Position numbers and translations under genes: made by a program | Part shown: positions 1 through 7,037 of the stretch, one piece after another | How the letters are laid out: the number at the start of each line of letters is the position of its first letter | Numbering within the stretch: the first letter of the stretch is position 1 | Notes under the pieces: generated by a model | The model's input: only the letters and a program-made list of their open reading frames with translations | The model's database searches: none | What the model was told of the DNA's origin: nothing | From: Prevotellamassilia sp. | GTDB lineage: Bacteria; Bacteroidota; Bacteroidia; Bacteroidales; Bacteroidaceae | Direction of reading: 5' to 3' | Assembly (NCBI GenBank): GCA_018383375.1 | Contig: JAHAWW010000257.1 | Location: forward strand, 1-12,161 | DNA length: 12,161 bases

Positions 1-451
1 TGATGCGCATAAAGGTGCCGACAACGCCGGCAAATGGACCGCCAAGGATGCGAACTTTTTCTCCTTTCTTCAAGTCGATTTCGTCAACAGAGAGAAAGAG
101 GATGTGCTCGTCGGTATTGCCTGCCACGGCAATGAAACTCTGCATTTGTTCTTCGGGCACCACAAGCAGTAGGCGCCGACCGTCGATGTCGCGCATCACG
201 TAGCGCAAACCGGGAATAAGCTCGGCCTTGAGCTGGCGAAGGACGTCGCGCGTGGTCTTGACGAACACGTAGTTGTGAAGTGCTGCCTCGGTGACGTAGC
301 AGAATTGGCCCTGTGCGGTGCGACGCCTCACACGCCTTGTCGGCACAAAGTTTTGTATGGCCATCTTATCCAATTGCTCCTTGACACGCAGTTCGCGCTG
401 ATAGGTGATGCGCAAAACGTACCAAAACGGTTGCTCAACGGGATGTGACAC
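1..451 (-). CDS. UpxY-type NusG-family transcription antiterminator (partial, 3' end outside window)
   Basis: The minus-strand frame encodes a NusG-like protein. An NGN domain spans about residues 9-105, opening with WYVLRITYQREL and followed by NFVPTRR. A KOW motif spans about residues 127-150 (LKKGEKVRILGGPFAGVVG). The segment FIAVAGNTDEHILFLS between them is typical of UpxY proteins of Bacteroidota. Such proteins bind RNA polymerase and help it read through long polysaccharide operons; the target operon here would lie beyond the left edge. The window cuts the gene inside or just after the KOW motif, so perhaps 20-30 residues are missing. The start is uncertain. I chose GTG at 451 because it puts the N-terminus ten residues before the first NGN tryptophan, giving the usual family length of about 180. 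The frame stays open up to a TTG at 541, which has AGGTGG seven bases upstream, and an internal ATG lies at 364. Its strand matches nuo, but a terminator separates them. Confidence 0.85.
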   Translation of the reverse strand, partial: MSHPVEQPFWYVLRITYQRELRVKEQLDKMAIQNFVPTRRVRRRTAQGQFCYVTEAALHNYVFVKTTRDVLRQLKAELIPGLRYVMRDIDGRRLLLVVPEEQMQSFIAVAGNTDEHILFLSVDEIDLKKGEKVRILGGPFAGVVGTFMRI

Positions 452-583
452 GACTTCAGACAATGGACGTGAGAAGATGACGATTTGACGAAAGGGTATA
501 GTCTGGGGACATTGAAACCAGTACAAACGACTATGTTCCAATTACTTACCACCTGACCGGGGGGGTAAATCCCATCAGTTACG

Positions 584-611
584 GTATCTCAACACATAGG
601 TGGTGAGATAC
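584..611 (-). promoter_or_regulatory. Hairpin at the predicted 5' end of the upxY-type transcript
   Basis: GTATCTCA (584-591) and TGAGATAC (604-611) are a perfect 8-bp inverted repeat. Inside them CAC (593-595) can pair with GTG (600-602) after one mismatch, closing on a short loop. The element begins about five bases after the TAnnTTTG box at 616-623, so it should form the first bases of the transcript, or overlap the start site as an operator. Its function is not shown by the sequence. Confidence 0.5.
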
Positions 612-615
612 ATTG

Positions 616-623
616 CAAAGATA
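616..623 (-). promoter_or_regulatory. Bacteroidota -7 promoter box for the upxY-type gene
   Basis: On the minus strand this reads TATCTTTG followed by C, an exact fit to the Bacteroidota -7 consensus TAnnTTTG. The upstream -33 element is weak: TTCG, rather than TTTG, lies 17 bases upstream. Transcription would start near 606-611, giving a leader of roughly 155 bases to the chosen GTG start. Confidence 0.5.
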
Positions 624-676
624 TATAATAAATCATAAAACGAATAGTAAATCGTGATTTATTTGAATAATCGCGT

Positions 677-702
677 GCAAATGAAGCAAATGAAGCAAAA
701 TG
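677..702. repeat. Short tandem repeat, 9-bp unit, about three copies
   Basis: The unit GCAAATGAA occurs twice in full (677-685 and 686-694). A third near copy follows (695-702, GCAAAATG). It lies in the gap upstream of the upxY-type promoter. Confidence 0.8.
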
Positions 703-712
703 GGACAATGCC

Positions 713-746
713 GGGAAAGAGAGGGAAAGAGAGGGAAAGAGAGGGA
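713..746. repeat. Polypurine tandem repeat, 10-bp unit, 3.4 copies
   Basis: The unit GGGAAAGAGA is repeated exactly at 713-722, 723-732 and 733-742, then GGGA at 743-746. The plus strand is purine-only here. It sits about 90 bp upstream of the TAnnTTTG box at 616-623. Confidence 0.9.
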
Positions 747-831
747 TTTGGATAAAAGAGAATGCATTATGGAAAAAATGGCGGACCGTTCTGGCACTAA
801 ACGATTGAGAGAAGGGAGATTATCCCTTTCC

Positions 832-888
832 TCATCAACGATGACTGAGTAGCGTTGATCTATTGTTGACTCTAATGTCGACTCGACA
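832..888. repeat. Cluster of small inverted repeats
   Basis: Three palindromic elements lie within 57 bp. TCATC/GATGA spans 832-844 with a 3-base spacer. ATCAACG (834-840) matches CGTTGAT (853-859) with a 12-base spacer, and shares bases with the first element. TGTCGA/TCGACA spans 876-888 around a single C. They lie between the nuo terminator and the upxY promoter. They may be protein-binding sites or RNA structure; I cannot tell which. Confidence 0.45.
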
Positions 889-896
889 TACACAAT

Positions 897-939
897 AAAA
901 AAATCCCGCCGGTCGTGCTCTGGGGCGCAACCGGCGGGA
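897..939 (-). terminator. Rho-independent terminator of the nuo operon
   Basis: TCCCGCCGGT (904-913) and ACCGGCGGGA (930-939) form a perfect 10-bp GC-rich stem with a 16-base loop. On the minus strand the stem is followed directly by a run of seven T (903-897). It begins 35 bases after the nuoN stop codon, so it ends the operon and insulates the downstream upxY-type gene. Confidence 0.92.
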
Positions 940-973
940 CGAAAACTGAATGAAGATGGTGGATTACGGCGGA

Positions 974-2470
974 TTAAAGTCCGTAAGCAAAGCTGTCAAT
1001 GTAGTTGTAGACGCAGCTGACAAGGCCGAGCAGGATGACACCTGCCGTACAGATGGCGAGGGCAGCTCGCGTGCCACAGTCGCTCTTGAAAGTGGCGATG
1101 GGATTGTCGTTGGGCTTGATGTACATGGCCTTGACAATCATCAGGTAGTAGTAGAGCGAGATGACGGTGTTGACCAAGGCAATGAAGACCAAGAGATGGA
1201 AACCGGCCTTGAAGGCTGCCATGAAGACGAAGAACTTGGAGAAGAAACCTGCAAACGGCGGGATACCTGCCAATGAGAAGAGGCAGAGGGTCATCAAAAA
1301 GGCCAGTTTGGGGTTGGTCTGATAAAGTCCGTCGTAATCGTCCATACCTATCTTGCCACTGTTTTGCTCGACAACGTGGAGCACGGCAAAGGCGCCGAGG
1401 TTGGCGGCCATATACACCAAGAGGTAGAACACCAAAGCGGTCATGCCCTGAGACGTGCCGCCCATAATGCCGAGCACGAGATAGCCGGCCTGCGAGATGG
1501 CAGAGAAGGCCATGAAGCGCTTGAGATTTTTCTGGCGAATGGCAAAGAGGTTGGCAATGGTGATAGAGGCGATGATTATCCAGAAGAAGCCTTCACTCCA
1601 AGCGCCCATAAAGGCTTCGCTGCCGAAGACTTTCACCAAAACAGTGAAGAGTACGAATGCGGCAGAGCCTTTGGAAATAACGCTCAAGAAACCGGTCACC
1701 ACCGTAGGCGCTCCTTCATAGGTGTCGGCCGTCCAAAGATGGAAGGGCACCAACGAGATTTTGAAGCCCATGCCGGAAATGAAAAGCACAAGACCGAGAA
1801 TGGAGAGGAGGTTGGGCTGGATAGTCCGGCCAATGGCATCGAAATAGAGGGTGCCACAAGCGCCATAGATGAGCGAAATGCCATAGAGCAAAAGACCGGA
1901 AGAGAAGAGGGCCAGCAAGATGAACTTGGCACCGGCCTCGGCGCTCTCCATGCGTTTCTTGTCGTAGGCAATGAGGGCAGTCATGGGGATTGAGGCCAAC
2001 TCAAGTCCGATAAAGAACATGATGAAGTGGCCACTGGAAATCATAAAGTACATACCCAGCACGGTGAAGAGCGTGATGGTGTGGAACTCGCCCATCTTAA
2101 TGCGGTTCTCAGGGGCGTTGAGCCATTTGGCAGCCATAAGGAATACCACGATGACGCCAACGTTGAGCACACTCTTCATTATGGTCATCATAGCGGTGTG
2201 CTGATACATTCCGCCAAAGGCCTCAGCCGGTGCGGCACAAGCCGAGCACCAGGGTACGAGGTTGATGACAGTGTGAACGAGCATCAGCAACACGGGGAAG
2301 ACGGTGCGGAAATGGCAACCACAACCGCTCACTGCACATGTGCCGTCGGCAGCGCAGGCCAGTCCGCGCTCTTCTTTGCCGCATACGAAGAGGTCGGCAA
2401 GAAACAAGATGACGATGACGGAGAGAAGGCTGAGCTCCTCGGTCATACAAAGGAATTGACTATAATCCAT
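974..2470 (-). CDS. nuoN: NADH-quinone oxidoreductase subunit N (antiporter-like membrane subunit)
   Basis: NuoN is one of three Mrp-antiporter-like proton channels in the membrane arm of complex I. The 498-residue product is close to the family's usual 485-500 residues and would make about 14 membrane helices. The proton-path residues are present: Glu157 in TM5 (FFIGLELASIP), Lys237 in TM7 (GMGFKISLVPFHLW), Lys267 in TM8 (SVISKGSA) and Lys412 in TM12 (AGIPPFAGFFSK). Unusually, the first loops hold many cysteines: C30, C39, C45, C50 and C52 (with H53) after TM1, then C75 and C78 (WCSAC) after TM2. It is the last gene of the operon, starting 21 bases after the nuoM stop, with the terminator 35 bases beyond its own stop. 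I kept the first ATG; a second lies at codon 9. Confidence 0.96.
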   Translation of the reverse strand: MDYSQFLCMTEELSLLSVIVILFLADLFVCGKEERGLACAADGTCAVSGCGCHFRTVFPVLLMLVHTVINLVPWCSACAAPAEAFGGMYQHTAMMTIMKSVLNVGVIVVFLMAAKWLNAPENRIKMGEFHTITLFTVLGMYFMISSGHFIMFFIGLELASIPMTALIAYDKKRMESAEAGAKFILLALFSSGLLLYGISLIYGACGTLYFDAIGRTIQPNLLSILGLVLFISGMGFKISLVPFHLWTADTYEGAPTVVTGFLSVISKGSAAFVLFTVLVKVFGSEAFMGAWSEGFFWIIIASITIANLFAIRQKNLKRFMAFSAISQAGYLVLGIMGGTSQGMTALVFYLLVYMAANLGAFAVLHVVEQNSGKIGMDDYDGLYQTNPKLAFLMTLCLFSLAGIPPFAGFFSKFFVFMAAFKAGFHLLVFIALVNTVISLYYYLMIVKAMYIKPNDNPIATFKSDCGTRAALAICTAGVILLGLVSCVYNYIDSFAYGL

Positions 2471-2491
2471 AGTTTGATGTCTTTCTACAAA

Positions 2492-4036
2492 TTAGAGGAA
2501 AGGATTGCTTTGTGAAACAACGTTGGCGGCTGCCGTGTGGATGTGGTCCACTATGGGGTTGACGCCGGTTGAAATCATATCGCTCACCCACAGCGGTGCC
2601 AGACCAAGACCGGCCACTGCCACAATGAGGCAGACCACGGCAAGGCGCTCGTCCCAAGTGGCATCCGTGAGCTGGAGATGATGCTCATTGGTGCAGGTGC
2701 CATAGAGTATCTTGCCAACCACACGGAGAATGTAGACGGCGGTGATGACAATACTGGTGCAAGCTGCAATAGTGAGCACGCGGTGGAAGGTGTCGGCATT
2801 TTGGAACGAACCGACAAAGATGGACATCTCAGCAATGAAACCGGAGAAACCGGGCAAACCGAGGTTGGCCAAACCGGCAATGATATAGCCCACAGAGAGG
2901 AAGGGCATAATCTTCATCAGACCATTGAGCTCGCGGATGTCGCGGGTGTGGGTGCGGCCATATATCATACCGATGAGGGCAAAGAAGAGGGCCGTCATCA
3001 AACCGTGGCTGAGCATCTGGAGAATGGCACCGGTGCAACTGGTCTGCGTGAGCATCAAAATGGCGAAGAGCACGAGGCCACAGTGGGACACGGAACTATA
3101 GGCGTTGATGTATTTCAAGTCGGTCTGTACGCAGGCCGAGAAGGCACCATAGACCACAGAGATGCCGGTGAGAATGAGGAATATCCAACCCAACTCGGCG
3201 GCAGCCTCAGGCATCAGGTACATCGCAATGCGGAAACAGCCATAACCGCCCAACTTCATCAAGACACCGGCGTGGAGCATAGACACTGCCGTGGGCGCTG
3301 AAGCGTGACCGTCGGGGCTCCATGTGTGGAAGGGGAAGAGGGCGCCAAGCACACCGAAACCAATGAAGGTCAAGGGGAACCAGATGCACTGCTGACTGAA
3401 GGCAATGGGGTCGCCATTGGCTATGGAGACAATGTTCATGGTCTCACCACCGGCACCATAGAAGATGCCGAAAATGCCGCACATCAAGAAGGCCGAACCT
3501 CCCATGAGCATCAGGGTGAGCTTCATAGCGGCATATTCTTTCTTGCCACTACCCCACACGCCAATGAGCAAGTACATCGGGATGAGGGCTATTTCATAGA
3601 ACATAAACATGGCAAACATGTCGATGGTGATGAAGAAACCAAAGACACCCATGCTCAAGAGTGTAAACCAAAGGAAATATTCCTTGGTGAGAGGCTGGAG
3701 TTTCCAAGATGCAAACGTACCGGTGAAGACGATGATGGCCGAGAGCAAAATCATGGCCACACTGATGCCGTCGACACCCACATCGTAGCGGATGTGGAGC
3801 GGTATGAACCAATCAAAACCGCCGGTGAAGAGCATCTCGCTCGTGGGATCGGCTGAGCGGGCACCGAGGAAATCAAATACCAAATAGACTGCCAGCAAGA
3901 GCAAGGCAGAACTGCCTGCCACCATCACACCACGCACCTGCTTGATGTTGCGTGCCAGCCAAAGGCCGAGGAGCATCAACAGCGGGATGAACACAAAGGA
4001 TGACAGATATAATACGTTGGATAGATTAGTTACCAT
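2492..4036 (-). CDS. nuoM: NADH-quinone oxidoreductase subunit M (antiporter-like membrane subunit)
   Basis: NuoM is the middle antiporter-like proton channel of the complex I membrane arm. The product has 514 residues, normal for the family (about 14 helices). Recognisable sites are Glu148 in TM5 (FYEIALIPMYLLIGVWG), PFHTWSPDGHASAPTA at 235-250, Lys261 in TM8 (AGVLMKLGGYG), Lys308 (QTDLKYINAYSSVSH), His344 and Glu403 in TM12 (GFSGFIAEM), which matches E. coli E407. The TM7 lysine of E. coli (K234, in VKMP) is missing: an ungapped alignment from PFHTW to LMK puts Leu230 there (GFGVLGALFPFHTW). Its proton path may therefore differ from the E. coli model. The gene starts 18 bases after the nuoL stop and is followed by nuoN after 21 bases. 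Confidence 0.97.
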   Translation of the reverse strand: MVTNLSNVLYLSSFVFIPLLMLLGLWLARNIKQVRGVMVAGSSALLLLAVYLVFDFLGARSADPTSEMLFTGGFDWFIPLHIRYDVGVDGISVAMILLSAIIVFTGTFASWKLQPLTKEYFLWFTLLSMGVFGFFITIDMFAMFMFYEIALIPMYLLIGVWGSGKKEYAAMKLTLMLMGGSAFLMCGIFGIFYGAGGETMNIVSIANGDPIAFSQQCIWFPLTFIGFGVLGALFPFHTWSPDGHASAPTAVSMLHAGVLMKLGGYGCFRIAMYLMPEAAAELGWIFLILTGISVVYGAFSACVQTDLKYINAYSSVSHCGLVLFAILMLTQTSCTGAILQMLSHGLMTALFFALIGMIYGRTHTRDIRELNGLMKIMPFLSVGYIIAGLANLGLPGFSGFIAEMSIFVGSFQNADTFHRVLTIAACTSIVITAVYILRVVGKILYGTCTNEHHLQLTDATWDERLAVVCLIVAVAGLGLAPLWVSDMISTGVNPIVDHIHTAAANVVSQSNPFL

Positions 4037-4054
4037 TGTGATTGTATTGATGGA

Positions 4055-6016
4055 TTAGAACACGGCAAGGCAGAGGATGCCAAGCAGAATGAGTATGCCG
4101 ATGAAGAAGACGTAGCCATATTTCTGCACCGAACCGCTCTGAAGACCACGAATGCGGAAACCAAGGGCATTGGTGCCCCAAGCGAGGAAATCAAAGAAGC
4201 CGTCGACTACGTGACGGTCGAACCAAGCAATGGGACGAGAAATATAGGCAAAGATGATGCGGTGGGTGACAAACTGATAGACTTCGTCCATATAGAAGCG
4301 TTTGAACGCCCAACGATGCAACGACTTGAACTTCTCTTGAATGGCATCGGCCACAGGCTGGCGCTCGCCAATATATATATAGGTGGCGAGAAGGATGGCA
4401 CTGACGGCAATGACAATGCTGGTGCCAGCCACATTCCAGTCGAGATGGATGTCGTAGGCTTGACCATCGGCACTCACAAAATGACCGAAGGGAATGAAAC
4501 CGGCCACACAGGTGACTACGGCCAAGAAGATGAGCGGCAAGGTCATGGGCAGCGGAGCCTCATGGGGCGTATGCTCTGCGTGGAGTTTCTTGTTTTCAGT
4601 TCCCCAGAAAATGCCATAATAGAGACGGAACATATAGAAGGCCGTCATGGCGGCAATGGCGGTCATGAACCAACCCACGAAGGGACTGTAGGCGAAGCAG
4701 GCGGTGAGGATTTCGTCTTTGGAGAAGAAACCTGAGAAGGGAGGAATACCTGCAATGGCCAGACAGGCAATGAGGAAGGTGACGTGGGTGATGGGCATAT
4801 ATTTGCGCAGACCGCCCATGGCCGACATCTCATTGCTGTGGACAGCGTGGATGATGCAACCGGCGCCAAGGAAGAGCAGGGCCTTGAACATGGCGTGGGT
4901 GAAGAGGTGGAACATTGAGGCCATGTAGCCGAGCGAACCGGGATTGTGATGGCCGGTGGTGAGTTCGGTGCAAACGCCGAGGGCTACCATCATAAAGGCT
5001 ATCTGTGAGATGGTGGAGAAGGCCAACACGCGCTTGATGTCGCTCTGAGCACAGGCCACGGCAGCGGCATAGAAGGCGGTGAACACACCCACCCAAACCA
5101 CGATGGAAAGCACATCGAGACCGCCTATCGCGCCGAAGCCAATGAGCAACGGCATCATACGGGCGATGAGGAAGACGCCGGCCACCACCATGGTAGCAGC
5201 ATGGATGAGGGCACTCACGGGAGTGGGACCTTCCATGGCATCGGGCAACCAAATGTGGAGGGGGAACATGGCACTCTTACCGGCACCACCAATAAACATC
5301 AGGCCAAGAGCCACAGGGATGTATTTGGCTGCCTCAGCATCAATGCCGAGCACAGTGCTGAAGTCGCCCACAGCCACGAGCGAACCGCCCTCAATGTGGC
5401 CGAAGTTGAACGTGCCGGCAAAATAGCCGTAGATGAGAATGCCGATGAGGAAGAACATATCGGCAAAACGGGTCACGATGAAAGCCTTCTTTGAGGCTGC
5501 AATGGCGGCCGGAGTGGTGTAGTAGAAACCGATGAGCAGGTAGGACGACACACCCACAAGTTCCCAGAACATATACATCTGGAAGATGTTGGTGGCCACC
5601 ACGAGGCCGAGCATCGACATGGTGAAGAGGCTGAGGAAGGCATAATAGCGCTGGAAGCCACGCTCGCCGTGCATATAGCCGAACGAGTAGATGTGGACCA
5701 TAAGCGACACCGTAGAGATGACGATGAGCATCATCACTGAGATGGGGTCGAGCATAATGCCGAGGTCGAAGTGCAGACTGCCGTTGAAGAAGGGCAACCA
5801 CGTGAAGTTGATGGGCATCAACGTGGCGAAGGTGCCATCGGCCAGTCTTGGCGCTGTGAAATACTCATAGGCTGTGACATAAGAGAGCACGGCTACAACG
5901 GCAAGCACGCAAGTGCCCACGGTGCCGGCTGTCTTATGGCTGAGCCATTTGCCGCAAATTCCCAGGAAAAGGAAAGAGAGGAACGGCAGCAGAAGTATCA
6001 ACAAAGTATATTCCAT
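4055..6016 (-). CDS. nuoL: NADH-quinone oxidoreductase subunit L (distal antiporter-like subunit)
   Basis: NuoL is the outermost proton channel of the membrane arm and carries the long lateral helix that braces NuoM and NuoN. The product has 653 residues, against about 610-680 in the family. Key residues are Glu152 in TM5 (MYMFWELVGVSSYLLIGFYY), Asp186, Lys247 in TM7 (GGAGKSAMFPLHIWLPDAM), Lys329, Lys378 (FTHAMFKALLFLGAG) and Lys433 in TM12 (GIPPFSGFFSKDEIL). After TM15 a long amphipathic segment (about 560-630) leads to a final hydrophobic helix at the C-terminus, as expected for the lateral helix and TM16. The gene follows nuoK after a 77-base gap that holds a hairpin, and lies 18 bases before nuoM. 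Confidence 0.97.
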   Translation of the reverse strand: MEYTLLILLLPFLSFLFLGICGKWLSHKTAGTVGTCVLAVVAVLSYVTAYEYFTAPRLADGTFATLMPINFTWLPFFNGSLHFDLGIMLDPISVMMLIVISTVSLMVHIYSFGYMHGERGFQRYYAFLSLFTMSMLGLVVATNIFQMYMFWELVGVSSYLLIGFYYTTPAAIAASKKAFIVTRFADMFFLIGILIYGYFAGTFNFGHIEGGSLVAVGDFSTVLGIDAEAAKYIPVALGLMFIGGAGKSAMFPLHIWLPDAMEGPTPVSALIHAATMVVAGVFLIARMMPLLIGFGAIGGLDVLSIVVWVGVFTAFYAAAVACAQSDIKRVLAFSTISQIAFMMVALGVCTELTTGHHNPGSLGYMASMFHLFTHAMFKALLFLGAGCIIHAVHSNEMSAMGGLRKYMPITHVTFLIACLAIAGIPPFSGFFSKDEILTACFAYSPFVGWFMTAIAAMTAFYMFRLYYGIFWGTENKKLHAEHTPHEAPLPMTLPLIFLAVVTCVAGFIPFGHFVSADGQAYDIHLDWNVAGTSIVIAVSAILLATYIYIGERQPVADAIQEKFKSLHRWAFKRFYMDEVYQFVTHRIIFAYISRPIAWFDRHVVDGFFDFLAWGTNALGFRIRGLQSGSVQKYGYVFFIGILILLGILCLAVF

Positions 6017-6048
6017 AATCTGTGTGTTTTATCTGTTGTGAAGAGATG

Positions 6049-6085
6049 CGGCCGGCAGACTGTGTCGTGCGACAAGTCCGGGCCG
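6049..6085 (-). other. Intercistronic hairpin between nuoK and nuoL
   Basis: Three stacked stems share one axis: CGGCC/GGCCG (6049-6053 with 6081-6085), GACT/AGTC (6058-6061 with 6075-6078) and TGTC/GACA (6063-6066 with 6071-6074). They are separated by small bulges and capped by a 4-base loop. It fills the centre of the 77-base gap, with no T-run after it, so it is not a classic terminator. An RNA-stability, processing or pausing role is possible. Confidence 0.5.
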
Positions 6086-6093
6086 TGACTTTT

Positions 6094-6402
6094 CTACCAT
6101 TTCATCTTTTCCAGTTTGTCCACTGAGATGCCTTTGATTTTGCGGTAGATGTTAATCATGATGGCAATGGCGATGGCGCTCTCTGCTGCTGCAATGGCAA
6201 TGGCGAAGATGGCGAAGAAGTAGCCTTCGTGGCCATTGGGATAAAGCATACGGTTGAACACGGCGAAATTGAGATCGGCCGAGTTGAGCATAAGCTCGAT
6301 GGAGAGCAGAATGGCCAGTGTGCTGCGGCGGGTGAGGAACCCGAAGATGCCGGCAAACATCATGACGGCTGAGATAATCAGGATATATTCTATCTGTATC
6401 AT
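6094..6402 (-). CDS. nuoK: NADH-quinone oxidoreductase subunit K
   Basis: NuoK is a small three-helix membrane subunit that links the quinone-site subunits to the antiporter-like pumps. The product has 102 residues, the normal size. The two membrane-buried glutamates needed for proton transfer are present: Glu36 (AILLSIELMLN) and Glu75 (AIAAAESAIAIAI), matching E36 and E72 of E. coli. The charged tail (IYRKIKGISVDKLEKMKW) is cytoplasmic. The gene starts 15 bases after the nuoJ stop. I see no clear Shine-Dalgarno sequence before the ATG, which is common in Bacteroidota. Confidence 0.97.
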   Translation of the reverse strand: MIQIEYILIISAVMMFAGIFGFLTRRSTLAILLSIELMLNSADLNFAVFNRMLYPNGHEGYFFAIFAIAIAAAESAIAIAIMINIYRKIKGISVDKLEKMKW

Positions 6403-6417
6403 AGCTGCAAATGGGGT

Positions 6418-6951
6418 TTAACGTTTACGGGCAATGAGCAGACCGGCTACAATGCAGGCCAAAAGCAAGACACTGACGGCCTCAAAGGGCAACAGATAGC
6501 CGCCGTCTCCTGTGGAGAGCATATAATGGCCAATGTAGTCGATTGAGGTGGTGTCTGTGCCTGTAGGCTCGCTGGGGGCACCAAGCGCAGGCACCAGACC
6601 GGCAAAAAGTTTCTGCTTGAGCAGCACAAAGAGGAAGATGAGGAAGCCCACAAGCGAGACGATAAATCCCCAAGAGGCGTCCTTGGCCTTGCGCAGGGCG
6701 GGGTCGGCCTTGGCTCCTTCGGTGAGAAGGATGGCAAAGACATACAACACAATGATACCGCCGGCATAGACCATGACTTGGACTGAACCGAGGAAGGTGT
6801 AGCCCATCAAGAAGTACATGCCTGCCGTGCCGAGGAGCACGAAGAGCAGGTATGTGGCAGCGCGTATGATGCTTTTGGTCACCACCGTAGCGACAGACGA
6901 AAGCATAATGACTACTGCCAAAATGACGAACATAATGTTTTGTGAATTCAT
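6418..6951 (-). CDS. nuoJ: NADH-quinone oxidoreductase subunit J
   Basis: NuoJ is a five-helix membrane subunit beside NuoK, NuoA and NuoH. Its third helix changes between alpha and pi-bulge forms during coupling. The product has 177 residues, within the family range (about 165-200). The TM3 motif VMVYAGGIIVLYVFAILL at 59-76 holds the conserved tyrosine (Tyr62) and glycines (Gly64, Gly65). A hydrophilic stretch at about 120-150 (GAPSEPTGTDTTS) precedes the last helix, which ends in the basic tail IARKR. The gene lies 86 bases after nuoI, the widest gap in the operon, and 15 bases before nuoK. Confidence 0.95.
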   Translation of the reverse strand: MNSQNIMFVILAVVIMLSSVATVVTKSIIRAATYLLFVLLGTAGMYFLMGYTFLGSVQVMVYAGGIIVLYVFAILLTEGAKADPALRKAKDASWGFIVSLVGFLIFLFVLLKQKLFAGLVPALGAPSEPTGTDTTSIDYIGHYMLSTGDGGYLLPFEAVSVLLLACIVAGLLIARKR

Positions 6952-6968
6952 TTGGTGTGAGTGATTAC

Positions 6969-7024
6969 GCCGACAGGACTTTTCCGGGCAAGACTGCTTG
7001 ACAGCCTTTCGGCCAAGCGTCGGC
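6969..7024 (-). other. Intercistronic branched hairpin between nuoI and nuoJ
   Basis: Outer arms GCCGAC/GTCGGC (6969-6974 with 7019-7024) enclose two smaller stems. One is CTTG/CAAG plus GCC/GGC (6997-7017), which on the transcript strand is capped by a GAAA tetraloop. The other is GGA/TCC (6976-6985). Together they could fold as a three-way junction. It fills most of the gap after the nuoI stop, with no following T-run. It may be an RNA processing or stability element; the function is unknown. Confidence 0.45.
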
Positions 7025-7037
7025 TTGTTTTCGAGGC

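Larger units (their letters stand above)
452..973. other. Non-coding gap between nuoN and the upxY-type gene
   Basis: This 522-base stretch has no convincing gene. Read along the minus strand it holds the nuo terminator (939-897), the inverted-repeat cluster (888-832), two tandem repeats (746-677), a TAnnTTTG promoter box (623-616), a hairpin (611-584) and the untranslated leader of the upxY-type gene. The leader stays open in the gene's frame from 541. Confidence 0.7.

Noticed and set aside
328..552. A 74-codon minus-strand frame over the start of the upxY-type gene
   Set aside because: It overlaps the NGN coding region in a different frame. The UpxY-like protein is in the other frame, and this product resembles nothing.
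633..893. An 86-codon minus-strand frame between nuoN and the upxY-type gene
   Set aside because: It is read through the tandem repeats and palindromes, resembles no family, and starts directly after the nuo terminator without a promoter. Chance is more likely.
1230..1290. Sequence shared between nuoN (near 1240) and nuoL (near 4720), possible repeat
   Set aside because: Both encode the conserved GIPPF-GFFSK motif of TM12 in related antiporter-like subunits. It reflects ancient homology, not a mobile or recent repeat.
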